This document shows positions 49,333 to 62,500 of a stretch of DNA of 64,000 nucleotides, piece by piece (the first letter of the stretch is position 1; every line of letters starts with the position of its first letter). The stretch spans positions 20,882,194-20,946,193 of the forward strand of contig CM038703.1 in NCBI GenBank assembly GCA_021613375.1, written 5' to 3'. The DNA comes from Megaleporinus macrocephalus (lineage: Eukaryota > Chordata > Actinopteri > Characiformes > Anostomidae). Both the position numbers and the translations under genes were made by a program. The notes under the pieces were generated by a model, which was not told where the DNA came from, searched no databases, and saw only the letters and a list, made by a program, of their open reading frames with translations.

Positions 49333-49568
49333 ATTACAGCCAATATCTCATCTTATTGCTGACACGTTTTTATATTGCAGACCTATACCAAAGCAAATAT
49401 GTTAACAGGTGAGAGACCAGCAGGTCACACCACACCAGACAACTAACACACCAGAGAGCTAATATACAATGTTAACATGAAAGCATGAAATATCCATGCG
49501 AGAAACTGAACACCATTAGGTAGCAAAGCTAACTGCTAGCAAAGGCTACACTAATAAAGTGCAGGCTT
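49333..49568. other. unassigned noncoding DNA
   Basis: No recognisable feature. Confidence 0.4.
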
Positions 49569-50050
49569 TTTCAAGGTGGACTAACAAGGTAGTTGTGTTT
49601 AGTGGAGTAGACAATGAGTGGACACAGTGTTGAGAGTCTGCTGTGTCTGATCCACTCGTACCAGCAGTCCATCTGTTTCTCTGCATACTTTGTTATCCCA
49701 CCGTTACCCTCTTCTTCGGAGTATGTATTATGTGGGTGGTGGATCATTCTCAGCACTGCAGTGACACTGACGTGATGGTGGTGTGTTCGAGGTTGTTGCA
49801 CTGGTATGAGTGAATCAGACACAGCACACAGCAGTGCTGCTGGATTGTGTGAACACCTCAGACTATCTACTCGCAATTCAGAAACACAATAACACGTCAC
49901 AATTACATCAACAGTGCTGTGAATAAGTAACCATCCCAATAATACCAGCTTTTTGGTGGTCCTGTGGGGGAAGAATAAAGGGAGCTAATAAAGTATGTAG
50001 AAAAACAGGTGGTCCACCATGTGTAACTGTAACCATAAAGTGCTCCTACA
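49569..50050. mobile_element. palindromic repeat family, rearranged copy
   Basis: It contains GATCCACTCGTACCAGCAG joined directly to CCATCTGTTTCTCTGCATAC. Later come CATTCTCAGCACTGCAGTGA, CTGACGTGATGGTG, AGCAGTGCTGCTGGA and GTGGTCCTGTGGGGG. The order differs from the copy at 40,678, so parts of the arms have been swapped or deleted. Confidence 0.65.
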
Positions 50051-52554
50051 TGAGCTGAAATGGACAGAAGTCCCTCTTAACATGTGCATATCATGAATCC
50101 CCTTTCCAGCAGGCAACAGGCCCTACTTCTATATGATTGTTCAAAGACATAACCATAAAGATGGGACCCGGCGCCAAACAGAGAGTTCCAAGCATATAAA
50201 TGATAGCAAAACAAAAAAAAAAAAAAGCAGAGGGTTAAATTAACTTGAACTTGTACATGCGATCTACAGCACTGCTCTGCTCTGTGATGCTACACAATGT
50301 CTCACAATACTGTGGTCCACAGCAGCCTAGCTTAACATCAGCTGTTCACTCAGCCATAGTTGTCTCCAAAACCATATCAAATCAGGCCCATAATCACTTC
50401 AATTTTGCTCCACCTTGGTGAAGAAAATGGCAATTAAAGCCTGGCGTGACCATGATTCAAGTTATCAACACAGCAAGCACTGACTTATGCTAGCTCAACA
50501 GAAATTCTTCAGGACAGGGTGAATTCTGTCTCCAACTTTGCTCTTCTACTTCCACACAAAATCAAGCGCCCATGATTGGAACCTCTACTCACATATCAAA
50601 TCCCCTCCAGTACTGCGCTTTGCCCAGTTCTCTGCTCTCCTCCATCCTTTTAAGTACAGTTGCAGGAAAAAAACCTTCTCCCAACATCTTTCTTCTGGCT
50701 TTAGATCTTCAGACTCAATTCCAAGCTCAAAAAGACTATTCAAATTTGTGCTTTTTACTTATCAGTTTTCTTCCCTCCACGCAGACCTGTGCCATTTTTC
50801 GACCAGGTGTCACTTCTCTGCAGTGGTTGATGTGAGAATACTTCTCTGCCAGTTTAGATAAAAAGCACTATTACATGTCATTATTATTATAACTGCTACA
50901 GAAGATACTAAGAGACAAAAACAGACTGCAGCAGCTCTTAAGGTATCAGTATGCAATCCACTTTGCTCAGTCTGGGCAAAACTACGTAGCTCCTTTTTAA
51001 CTTGAATCTGCCAAAAGAAACAGCATGTGCACAAAGTCCCCTCCCAGCCCCCTTCAAAGCAAACATCAACATTAATAATTGCTTATCTTTCCCTGTATAA
51101 ACACTCGCCATGTACACAGCCCAGCCGAAAGTATGCAAATCAACAAGTACCATCTGCAAAGAAGGCATCAATGTGTTTCTAATCGTCATCCGTGACCCGA
51201 GCCACCCTTCAGATCCATTTGTACGAGGCCAGGTTCGGCATATATCATCAGGGGAATCATTTCCAGCCTTGCCCGTGGAGGCTCTGTGATAGATGGCACC
51301 AATGAGGGGGCAACGCTCATCTTGTCGCCATTTTGTTTGCATTCAATTTCACTGAGAGCACTGTGTGGGTGACACTTCTGTGGGGCAGCTTCTTGTTTGC
51401 ATGCCTTTCGAAGGTGTCACAGTAGCAGATGCTAAACCGAACATGTGAGAATGCAATCTAAAAAAAAAAAAAAAAAAAGAGGTGGTGGGGGTGTTGAAAT
51501 CTTCATCACACCCGTGTAGCAACCCTCATTTTCCGGAGATTAGGAGCGAGTGCGGGTGGGGGCGGAGGCCGATAAATAGTGCAAGACCCAGAAGCTTTGA
51601 AAAACAGGGAATTAGCATACCCGTCTCATACTTGACAAGATGCTACAACATCACTGCCCACCACACAATAAAATACTTAATGCCACAGCACCAGCTAGTC
51701 CAGTCATTACTCAAGGAAGTATTCAAGTATTAAAGGGCTTACATGGATTGTTCTACTGCATTGGTTCAAAGCCAGAACTGAAAACACATTCCAGACTTTT
51801 AACTGTCACTAACGCTTCACATAACCAAATTTTCACTAGTGACTTTTTTACTTAGTAGTAGCAGTTTTAGCTCATTCGGATCTAACTGGGATCTAACTGT
51901 TCATAATGTGCTCATGAGGGACAGGAATGCAGTTCTGCTCTAAACTCCTGGAAAGTGGCTAAAACAAGGCTCCACCTATGGATGACATAAAAACTTGGGA
52001 CAGTGTTTTTTTATTATTAAATAATAATTAAACTCATAATTTAACAGAGTATTGAGTACTAATTAAGTATTACAATAGCGTGTACTCATCCGACCAAAGG
52101 ACACACATTTCCACTGTCTTTCAGATCATCTGAAATGATCTCAGGCCCAGAGAACTGTGGTGGTTCTGCATAGAATTGATGTATGGCATTCTCCTTAAGT
52201 TTCAAGTTGCATTTTTGGATGCACCTTTGGACTATTTTAAGTAACATTGGTTTTCCAAAGTACTCCAGAGCGTATGTGGCTATATTTAACAAAGTAGTGT
52301 TAATGGTTGCTCATACAATGCCAACTGAGGGATTTAAGATGGTTTCTGGCCTCACCCTTTTGACCTCACCCTACACGGGCTTTGATTTCCCCAAATCTTT
52401 TTTTGCAATAGTATGTACAGCAGCTGGTGAAATATCTCAGTTCCATTTGAACCTGTATGTATCTTTAACTCACACACAAATATTGCACATCTCTTGGCCA
52501 CTTCATTTAGTACTCCTTCTTGTTTCTACGCTATATTTTGTCATCTTCACTTAC
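50051..52554. other. noncoding DNA with a candidate regulatory island
   Basis: A 19-base A run lies at 51,460-51,478. The stretch 51,060-51,360 is unique and less AT-rich, and it contains a perfect octamer ATGCAAAT (51,133-51,140), the site of POU-domain factors. The frame at 50,538-50,861 is unrecognised. The 218-codon frame from 52,183 runs through two dispersed repeats and is therefore not a real gene. Confidence 0.35.
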
Positions 52555-52740
52555 GTGCACTTTGTAGCTCTACAGTTACAGACTGTAGTCTATCCATCCC
52601 AGTTGACTTTATATAATGCAGTTAATTGCTCTCAAGCATCTACTCAAGCAAACCCAATGTTATGTGTAGTTTTCATCCAATACCTGGTTTGGCTAATCAA
52701 TACTTCAGTAAATGAAATCAAGTGTGCTGGATTTGAACAC
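52555..52740 (+). repeat. fragments of two dispersed repeat families
   Basis: 52,555-52,600 has TTTGTAGCTCTACAGTTACA and GACTGTAGTC from an arm of the palindromic family. 52,655-52,740 has TTATGTGTAGTTTTCATCCA, ATACCTGGTTTGG and TCAATACTTCAGTAAATGAA, pairing with 31,418-31,500. Confidence 0.55.
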
Positions 52741-55700
52741 ATCCATACATGGTCTATACAGTATTGTCTTTTTGCTAAATTAATGTTTGTTTCCCTATAT
52801 TCTAATTCTAACACGCAAAATTACCTTTTACATACATAAACAGTTTTAAGCTTTTTGCTTAGCTGCAATACATTTCATACTGAATTTATAGATAATAATA
52901 TACATATTATTTTATTAGTCTGGAAGTACTGGTTATGCAAACATTTACAAACCATAGTATAATTTAAGTGGGTGGTTTATGAGGTACACCTCACGTTTTC
53001 AGGGAAGTGTCAGTGATGCCCCTAACATAGTGCTGTGTAATTGGACAGACTTGCCTTAGGGTTGAATGCATGCACAAAGAGGTGAATACAAATTTATGCT
53101 TCAGCTGCTCCCATAGCTAACTCGTTATGCATGTCATAGATATCTGTAATTTGCATTCAATTTCAGGCTTTAACCTGATACATCTACATACATGTATGCG
53201 TCCATAATATCCAGATAAGCCCTGTCCTGCTGTCAAAACATGAAGGAGGCTACTGACATTGCACATTTGTGGACGATACAGGACAGTGCACTTCAAAAGC
53301 AGCGTGAAAATTAAATTTACAACTTAACTATGGGAACCTCCGTTCACAGACATACAGATCCAGGCACAGTCAAAGAAAGTCACTCCTGCAAAAGCGTTAC
53401 CTTACCAAACAGGTTTAGTAATGCCTAGGCTGAGCATAGTGAAATATAACTCATATTAGGTTATGCTGTACTTCAGGAGGAAAATCAAATGCATGGCTGA
53501 CACATTTGTGATGTATGGAGAAACCTTTACGACACCCTAATAATATTTTACAGTGAAATGCTCAGCTGTCTGGCAGAGAGGCAGCCCAGACTAGATAAAT
53601 TACCGGCAATTTCCGAGATGACATTTTTAGATAAAGGTTCTTGTGTGCTGTTGTTAGTGTCATGAAACCATCCATCAAATAGCATAATTCTGCCATCAGT
53701 GGCCACAAACCTTTCACAATTGAACGGACATATCGGAGGAAATTGTTGATCCCGCGTTTGACTTTCTTGCTTCGTGTTTGTTCCATCTTCAGCAAAGCAC
53801 TCTTGGCAAATTTGATCTCATAGTTTTATTTTTCTGAAGGGAAATTGCCTAAAACAGAACGGTATGCCTCGTGATGTGCTCTCTCGACTGACAGGAAATG
53901 GCATAAATGTATCAGATCTCAACGTTTACACGTGGAGGACAGATTTCTCCAGGTTTCTCCGCTGTGAGCTCAGTACATAAGTATCTGGAGACTTTAGAGG
54001 AAATGCCCCTGCCTGCTGGGTGTCCTGCTGACTGCCGCCAATATGAAGCGTGTGACAATTACCAGGTTCTAAGAAACAGCTCCAGCGAGACAGCGGGCTG
54101 ACGACCAAAAGCGTGACATTTCTAACTCATGTCCCCCTCTTGTGAACAACATTAGGGATCGATGGATCAAAATAGTTCCAATTCGAACAACACAGGCAAA
54201 ATGTCAGTAACAATTAGCCGATGGACTTGTTGGCAGGGGAAGAAGTGACCCGCTGTTCAATGGCCTTTGCTGGAAAGCTGGCCTCTGCGATATTAATTCT
54301 GTCACTACAGAAGAGAGGGTTGTGACGGAAGCCAAAAGTCACAACACCGACCAGCCCTTCGTGTGTGTATTTTCAGTGCTATGGGAAGGAGTATGTGTTG
54401 TGCTCTCAACAGCTTCATTCAATGTTTTTCATTCATAAGCATGGTGTATAAATCATTTATATTTATATTTATACACATATTTATATTAACACATGAAATC
54501 TTAGGTTTAGCATTCAATTAATAATCTTAAGACATACAGTAACCAATGTGTAGTGATGTGCAAATTTAGAGACTTCTAGTAAAAATGAACATAAAGTACA
54601 AATTGTTCATTTTTCAGAAGACATTTCTGAGGACATTAGATAAAAACAGGGGTCGGCAAAACCTTTCAGAAAATTACTACAGAAAATAGAGAAAACAGGA
54701 CTCCACTCTTGCTTCAGATCAGAAAAACAATTCTGGTGCTTCTGTCTATCCTTTCATCCCTGGAAGCCATGACTGAGAAACAGCACTGTAAGTTGTATTT
54801 AAAATGTATGTATTGATACATAACAACATAACAACAAGTCTTACCACAAACAAAATGATCTGCCAGTACGGTGACATTTTACTCACTAAAATCACTTAGA
54901 ATAACTAGAATAACTAACTATGTCTTTTTTACAGCAAATATTAAATATTTTACATATATTACATACATAGAGTAAATTTCACTTGACATTATAGCGTTTT
55001 TTGCAGCCTGTCAAATTGCACCATATAAAAGCTGCATGTGCAGTTATAGCTGAAACCTCTTTAGAACATTTGTTCAGTAAATGTTTAAATATCATGAAGA
55101 TCAAACCACTTATAAATAGCATATAGAAAATGTCAGCTGTACTATTATGTATAATGTTGATTTTCCACTTGCAAAGCCTCGACCAAAGAGCGAGATGAGA
55201 CATTCCTTTTTTCACCTCTGAGGCTAAGAGTGATGCATGCAAGTGTGGTCTGTTATCTCATTACGATTGAATGATAGCATGACAAGCGAATTTGGAGTAA
55301 CGAACGGGCGTGTTGCAGTGATTGAGGCCTGGAGGAAAGCTTCTCGGCCCTGGACGAAAAGGTAACACAAAGAGCATCCATCTTCATAACCCTGTTCCTT
55401 TGAGTCGGAGAGATGGGATTAGGGGAAGAAGCAAAATGCAGCTCAGCTGTGTTCATTTACCAACACTCAAATGCCATTTAGTTTCACACTCTTCAGAACA
55501 TTCTTCACGATTGGAATGTATGTTGTAGATTGAACACAAAGGCCAAATGGTTTTGTTTCTTTTCTAAAGGTTGCAGTTACCAAAGACAAGAGACTGTGGT
55601 TGCCCAAAACCATGCACCAAATAGCATATGTTATTTCATTATACTGATATAAGCTGCAATAATGGACTGGTAAATACGAAAGAGTGAAAAGTACATAGAA

Positions 55701-55894
55701 ACTCAATTATGCATCTTAGAGAACAGCAAGATCTAATAGCCATCATTCTGGCTGTGTCAATGGCATAATATTTCCACCTTCTGGGTGGGGTTAGTTGGAC
55801 CATTCCTTTCCACTTTTCATGTAGTTGCCCTGAAGGAAAATGTGGGACTTCATAAAGGTCATATCTAAAAACATAAAGAAAGGTATATACTTAG
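52741..55894. other. unassigned noncoding DNA with possible conserved stretches
   Basis: 53,560-54,110, 54,160-54,370 and 55,250-55,480 are unique, of intermediate GC and free of repeats, so they are candidates for conserved noncoding elements. No coding frame is recognised. Confidence 0.33.
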
Positions 55895-55990
55895 AAATAA
55901 GGTGCCAAAAAGGAGCCATATGCCATAAAACAACCAATTTGATTCACTGAAGAACCTTTCAATAGATTATTCTTAAAAAAAATACTTTGT
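55895..55990. mobile_element. short AAGAACC-type dispersed repeat, copy 2
   Basis: AAATAAGGTGCCAAAAAGGA, then CCATATGCCATAAAACAACC and CTGAAGAACCTTTCAATAGA, in the same order as the related repeat at 17,140. Confidence 0.45.
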
Positions 55991-56039
55991 TAATAGGAAT
56001 CTGTCAAGTTCATTTCCCAAACAATAGGGGGCAATGTAT

Positions 56040-56215
56040 AAACAGAAAGTTTGGGTCTCAACCCCTACTGTAAGAAACAAGGTAACACACAGTCCCTTCT
56101 CCTCTGTGTTATCATTAACAGCTGTTTAATTTCTAGTATGCAAGAAATTCCACTGTTGGCTGGTCCTTGCTACCTGTCCTTAAATGATCAAACTGGACTA
56201 GAATACGCCATTGGT
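56040..56215 (+). repeat. old dispersed repeat, copy 2 (pair of 1.56 kb)
   Basis: GTAAGAAACAAGGTAACACA, then CTACCTGTCCTTAAATGATC, line up with 1,610 and 1,885 in the same order. The intervening DNA is shorter than in copy 1. Confidence 0.35.
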
Positions 56216-57854
56216 GTTAGTTCCCCATCCTCTCACAAACATCTTTCACAAACATTTACTTACACTGCTCTGACCATTTCAGCAAATTTTGGAGTAAATT
56301 ACATCTGTAAACATTTTTTAAAGAGATGCTGGAGTCACTATATTTAATATTATGTCTAACATCTTCATAAAAAGCATACTATATTATGCAATTGGCATGC
56401 AACTCACTTCTCCAACACAAATATGAATATCACCTGTTCTGAAGAGAGAAAATAAAACCTTCCATCTGGGAAAACATCTGAGTAAACTTAAACACCCTGA
56501 ATAAATGTTTATACATTAAAAACGTCCTTCAAACACCGTCCCACCTGGTCAGTATCTACAGGTACTCTCAGTGACATAGGTGAAAATATGTCTCTCCACT
56601 ATCCTGACTGCTCAACTGCAAGTTTTGGGGAAACATCCATCTTTTCCTATCGACCACTGCAGAGTAAGCACAGTTCAGCACCAGGTCTCAGTAAGTGCTC
56701 GGAGACAAGAAGCATTAAATATAATATAAACAACAGAGATTCTCTGGCAGTGGAGTGCATTTCAGGTTATTCTGGCCTCATAAAGCAGGAGTGAGAACCA
56801 CAATGTAGCATATTCCTTCAACCACACATGCAACACAACAAAGGTTTAAAGGAACGGTTCGATTCCTCCTCTTATGACACACATGGTGCTTTTATTTTAT
56901 TACTTAATGTTATAAATAAGTAGTTATATATAAAATAATTATTAAGTTCCTACTTGCAATTTCAGTATTATAACTCATTTTTTGTGCAATTTGTAAGATT
57001 ATTAGTTTAACAGATTCAAAATAAAGTAAAATCATCAAAAGAATGTGAATGTGAGTTAACTGTTCTGACAGTATGTTAACGAGGTCTGTGTGTCGTGTTG
57101 CACATATCACTGCAGTGTTAAGTCTTCCTTTAGCGGATGAATGGATGAGAAAGTGTCACCGCTCCGATAGCATTATTAAGACCTCTTGTCAATCATGTTG
57201 AAGGTTCTGCTCCAGGTTAGATCATTTAAGTACATGTAGCCACTAAAATGAAGAGTAAACGCAATAATGAATCAAGCTCTTGGCACGTTCTTAGCAAGAA
57301 ACCACTCTCAACAAAAAACCTGCAATGTTTCCTCTAGACTCTACACAGCTGTTAATGCTAACACTGAGACAAAGAAGGGACTGTGGACTGTTTCCTTGTT
57401 TCATATGACTGGGACACCACAACTTTCTGGTGATTTGGCAGCCTCAACTTGTTTTGCCAATTCTGTGTTTACACACTGTGGCATTACATGTGCTTGTGTG
57501 TGCTGCCTGTGAACACCAGTGGTAGCCTGTAAAACCAGTACTTTATGCTGATTATTTATTAGGATAAAAAGTGGGATACTGGAAACACGTGTTTGTTCTG
57601 GTCATCCGACGTGTGTTATATCAGCACATCGATGTTTGTGGGCTTCCAATAGCTTTATTACTCTTGTAGCCAACCACCAAGCCTGCTGGTGCTGTAAGTG
57701 TATGTTGGCAGTAATAAAAGAGCAATTAATGTGTCCATATTGCTTCATAATCTTCACTTACGCCATACAATAGGATCATGCAAATAAATCTGATGCGAAA
57801 ATATAAACTAAGATGCAATTGCAGTGAAGTTGCAGTGAAGTAAGCACTTCTGCT
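56216..57854. other. unassigned noncoding DNA
   Basis: No gene or repeat family recognised. Confidence 0.4.
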
Positions 57855-57960
57855 TTCCTAAAGAAGCCTTTATTTAAGGGGTTTCAGTTGAACTGAGTGG
57901 TTCTTTCAAGGTATTGCCCCAAAGAAACCTTTTATGACACCTTTATTTTTTAAGAATATC
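57855..57960. mobile_element. short AAGAACC-type dispersed repeat, copy 3 (inverted)
   Basis: GAGTGGTTCTTTCAAGGTAT followed by AAGAAACCTTTTATGACACC and TTTATTTTTTAAGA reads as the reverse of the repeat at 17,140. Confidence 0.4.
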
Positions 57961-59282
57961 CTCGGAAAATGAAACGACACCTTTCAGTGTGACAGCTGTC
58001 GGAGCTGGGTTTATTTCAGCAGCCGTCTTCCTTAAGTATACACTCAGCGCTAACCTCTGGAACCAATAACCTTTGTGTGTGTGCCCTTGGGAGTTCCACT
58101 GATAGTGTTTCAAGATATCATGGCCAAGGCTTTCTAGCCCTGCCAGGATGAAAAGGTTAATGAACCCCCATTAATTGTATCAGTGTCATCTTGGTGGGGA
58201 CTGTTAACCCAATTGATCTCGCCTCTGATCACATTTCACTAATAGCAGACTCACAGCCAGAGTGAGGCTTGCTGATTAGAGAGACAGACTCTGTGGGGCC
58301 CAACTAATTGGGAAAATCATGTGTTACTCTGTCTGTCTCTCTCTCTCTCTTTCTTTCTTTCTCTCTCTCTCTCTCTCTCTTTCTGTTTCTCTAGTTTTTC
58401 AAAGCCAATCAACATTTATGCTTTGCGTGGCATGTTGTTGCCATCAACCAGCAAAACTGGAAAAAAACAGACACTGACAAAATTTCAGACCATCCATCTG
58501 ATAATGAAGAAAAAAACAACTGTTTGAAACATACGGCACTGAAATGAACAACTGGTAAATGAGTGGCAGACCATGTTGGTATTTTAGCGAAACGTAGCTG
58601 TTCTGTTTTATGGTGTCATCATGTATATAAATATAATCTGCACATTCGGGGTGTTTTGAGGAAACATCAAACTAGCCAGAAACAAGCAACATCAGAACTG
58701 CTGACTAAAACAAACTCCGGCTCTTGTGCAATCCAACTTGTACAACAAAACACTTTGGAGATGACAAAAGTTCAGAATCCTGCTGTCCAGTAAGCAGAAG
58801 AGGTGGCCTCATAGGATTACGGCCAATATAAAAACAGACAAGCTGGGGTATAATAAGAAGCGCCTGCTTATCACCTCGGCCTCCAGGCTCCACACTAAGA
58901 CCTTTCGGACACTAAAATCTTGTAAGCTGTGAATCACAGGGATTTTGCCCATGCAGACCTAAGCCTCGCCTGATACGGTCTCTCCACGAGGGGGAAAGCA
59001 GACCTGCCGACATTAAAGGTCCTCTAAACAAACACAGTGAAAATAAAGCTCTGAGCAGCAGATTAGGTAATGAGGATTAAAGGGCTTTCAAGCCTGTTTG
59101 TCTTGATAATTGTGTTCAGAGGTCATTAAACGCATACAGTGCCTTCCCACTGTTCAATATCTTTCACCTCAGACGTCCTCTCCCTACCCTTTCATAGACA
59201 GTCTGCGGAAAGAGAGAAGGAAATAGAGACAGACAGAGACAGTTAGGGAGAGGGAGGGAGGGGAGCGAGAGCGAGAGAGATA
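57961..59282. other. noncoding DNA, candidate conserved regulatory stretches
   Basis: 57,985-58,310 and 58,830-59,180 are unique and rich in homeodomain-like cores (TTAATTG, CTAATTGG, GATTAAAGG). They resemble vertebrate conserved noncoding elements in texture. No coding frame is recognisable. This is an inference without alignment. Confidence 0.3.
58331..58390. repeat. interrupted (CT)n microsatellite
   Basis: A CT run with TTTC interruptions. Confidence 0.92.
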
Positions 59283-59480
59283 CTTGTCACATACTCCACT
59301 GTTCTGTTACTTATGCCCTTACCTGTACACACTACTGCCTGTGAAAAGAGAAGGAAAGGAAAAGACAGAGAGGAGAACAGAGAAAGGGGTGAGAAAGAAA
59401 AATAAAGAAAAATAAAAATGGAGAAAAAGGGGGCAGACAGTGTGAGGACAGTGAAAGAGAAGCGCTTTAGGACTATGTGA
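59283..59480. repeat. left flanking duplication of the 30-bp array
   Basis: CTTGTCACATACTCCACTGT and the following TTACTTATGCCCTTACC, then purine-rich AAGGAAA/GACAGAGAGGAGAA sequence, are duplicated in direct orientation at 63,266-63,400 on the far side of the array. Confidence 0.85.
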
Positions 59481-59504
59481 GAGTGAAAGAGAGAGCGAGA
59501 GACA

Positions 59505-62500
59505 TGTTGATAAAGAGATACATACTGAGAGACATACTGACAGGTACATACACAGAAATATACTGACCAACAGATATATACAAAGAGAGAGATACTGACA
59601 AACAGATACATACAGAGAGAGAGAGAGATACTGGCCAACAGATACATACAGAGAGAAAGATACTGACCAACAGATACATACACAGAGAGATATACTGACC
59701 AGCAGATACATACACAGAAAGATATACTGACCAGCAGATACATACAAAGAGAGAAATGCTGACTAACAGATACATACAGAGAGAGAGATACTGACAAACA
59801 GATAAATACAGAGAGAGAGAGATACTGACAAACAGACACATACACAGAGAGATATACTGACCAACAGATACATACACAGAGAGAGATACTGAACAACAGA
59901 TACATACACAGAGATACAGACCAGCAGATACATACACAGAGAGATACTGACCAATAGATACATACACAGAGAGATACTGACCAACAAATACACACACAGA
60001 GATACTGACCAGCAGATACATACACAGAGAGATACTGACCAACAAATACACACACAGAGAGATACTGACCAGCAGATACATACACAGAGAGAGATACTGA
60101 CAAACAGATACATACACAGAGAGAGCTACTGACCAGCAGATACATACACAGACAGAGATACTGACAAACAGATACATACAGAGAGGGAGAGAGATACTGA
60201 CCAACAGATACATACAGAGAGAGAGAGAGATACTGACAAACAGATACATACACAGAGAGAGATACTGACTTAAAGATACATACAGAGAGAGAGATACTGA
60301 CCAACAGATACATACAGAGAGAGAGAGAGATACTGACCAACAGATACATACAGAGAGAGAGAGAGATACTGACAAACAGATACATACACAGAGAGAGATA
60401 CTGACAAATACATACACAGAGAGAGATACTGACAGATACATACACAGAGAGAGATACTGACCAGCAGATACATACAGAGAGAGAGCGACTGACCAACAGA
60501 TACAAACACAGAGATACTGACCAGCAGGTACATACACAGAGAGAGATACTGAACAACAGATACATACACAGAGAGAGATACTGAACAACAGATACATACA
60601 CAGAGATACTGACCAGCAGATACATACACAGAGAGATACTGACCAGCAGATACATACATAGAGAGATACTGACCAACAGATACATACACAGAGAGATACT
60701 GACCAACAAATACACACACACAGAGATACTGACCAGCAGATACATACACAGAGAGATACTGACCAGCAGATACGTACAGAGAGAGAGAGATACTGACCAG
60801 CAGATACATACACAGAGAGAGATACTGACCAACAGATACATACAGAGAGAGAGAGATACTGACCAGCAGATACATACACAGAGAGATACTGACCAACAGA
60901 TACATACACAGAGATACTGACCAGCAGATACATACACAGAGAGATACTGACCAGCAGATACATACACAGACAGAGATACTGACAAACAGATACATACACA
61001 GAGAGATACTGACCAGCAGATACATACACAGAGAGAGATAATGACCAACATATACATACACAGAGAGAGATATTGACCAGCAGATACATACACAGAGAGA
61101 GATACTGACCAACAGATACATACACAGAGATACTGACCAGCAGATACATACACAGAGAGATACTGACCAACAGATACATACACAGAGAGAGATACTGATA
61201 GATACATACACAGAGAGAGATACTGACAGATATATACACAGAGAGGGCTACTGACAAACAGATACATACACAGAGAGAGATACTGACCAGCAGATACATA
61301 CACAGAGAGATACTGACCAGCAAATACATACACAGAGAGATACTGACCAACAGATACATACAGAGAGAGAGATACTGACCAGCAGATACATACACAGAGA
61401 GAGATACTGACAAACAGATACATACACAGAGAGAGCTACTGACCAGCAGCTACATACACAGAGATACTGACCAGCAGATACATACACAGAGAGATACTGA
61501 CCAACAGATACATACACAGAGATGCTGACCAGCAGATACATACACAGAGAGATACTGACCAACAGATACATACACAGAGAGATACTGACCAACAGATACA
61601 TACAGAGATACTGACCAGCAGATACATACACAGAGAGATACTGACCAACAGATACATACACAGAGAGAGATACTGACAGATACATACACAGAGAGAGCTA
61701 CTGACAAACAGATACATACACAGAGAGATACTGACCAGCAGATACATACACAGAGATACTGACCAGCAAATACATACACAGAGAGATACTGACCAACAGA
61801 TACATACAGAGAGAGATACTGACCAGCAGATACATACACAGAGAGAGATACTGACAAACAGATACATACACAGAGAGAGCTACTGACCAGCAGCTACATA
61901 CACAGAGATACTGACCAGCAGATACATACACAGAGAGATACTGACCAACAGATACATACACAGAGATGCTGACCAGCAGATACATACACAGAGAGATACT
62001 GACCAACAGATACATACACAGAGAGATACTGACCAACAGATACATACACAGAGAGAGATACTGACAGATACATACACAGAGAGAGCTACTGACAAACAGA
62101 TACATACAGAGACATACTGACCAGCAGATACATACACAGAGATACTGACCAGCAAATACATACACAGAGAGATACTGACCAACAGATACATACAGAGAGA
62201 GATACTGACCAGCAGATACATACACAGAGAGATACTGACCAACAGATACATACAGAGAGAGAGATACTGACCAGCAGATACATACACAGAGAGAGATACT
62301 GACAAACAGATACATACACAGAGAGAGCTACTGACCAGCAGCTACATACACAGAGATACTGACCAGCAGATACATACACAGAGAGATACTGACCAACAGA
62401 TACATACACAGAGATGCTGACCAGCAGATACATACACAGAGAGATACTGACCAACAGATACATACACAGAGAGATACTGACCAACAGATACATACACAGA

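Noticed and set aside
50538..50861. LINE ORF2 C-terminal fragment
   Set aside because: A faint resemblance in pattern (Ser-rich then Phe/Lys-rich) but no firm motif, unlike 39,171 and 48,140.
52183..52839. 218-codon frame as a membrane protein gene
   Set aside because: It crosses fragments of two dispersed repeat families (52,555-52,600 and 52,655-52,740) and has no recognisable domain or splice context.
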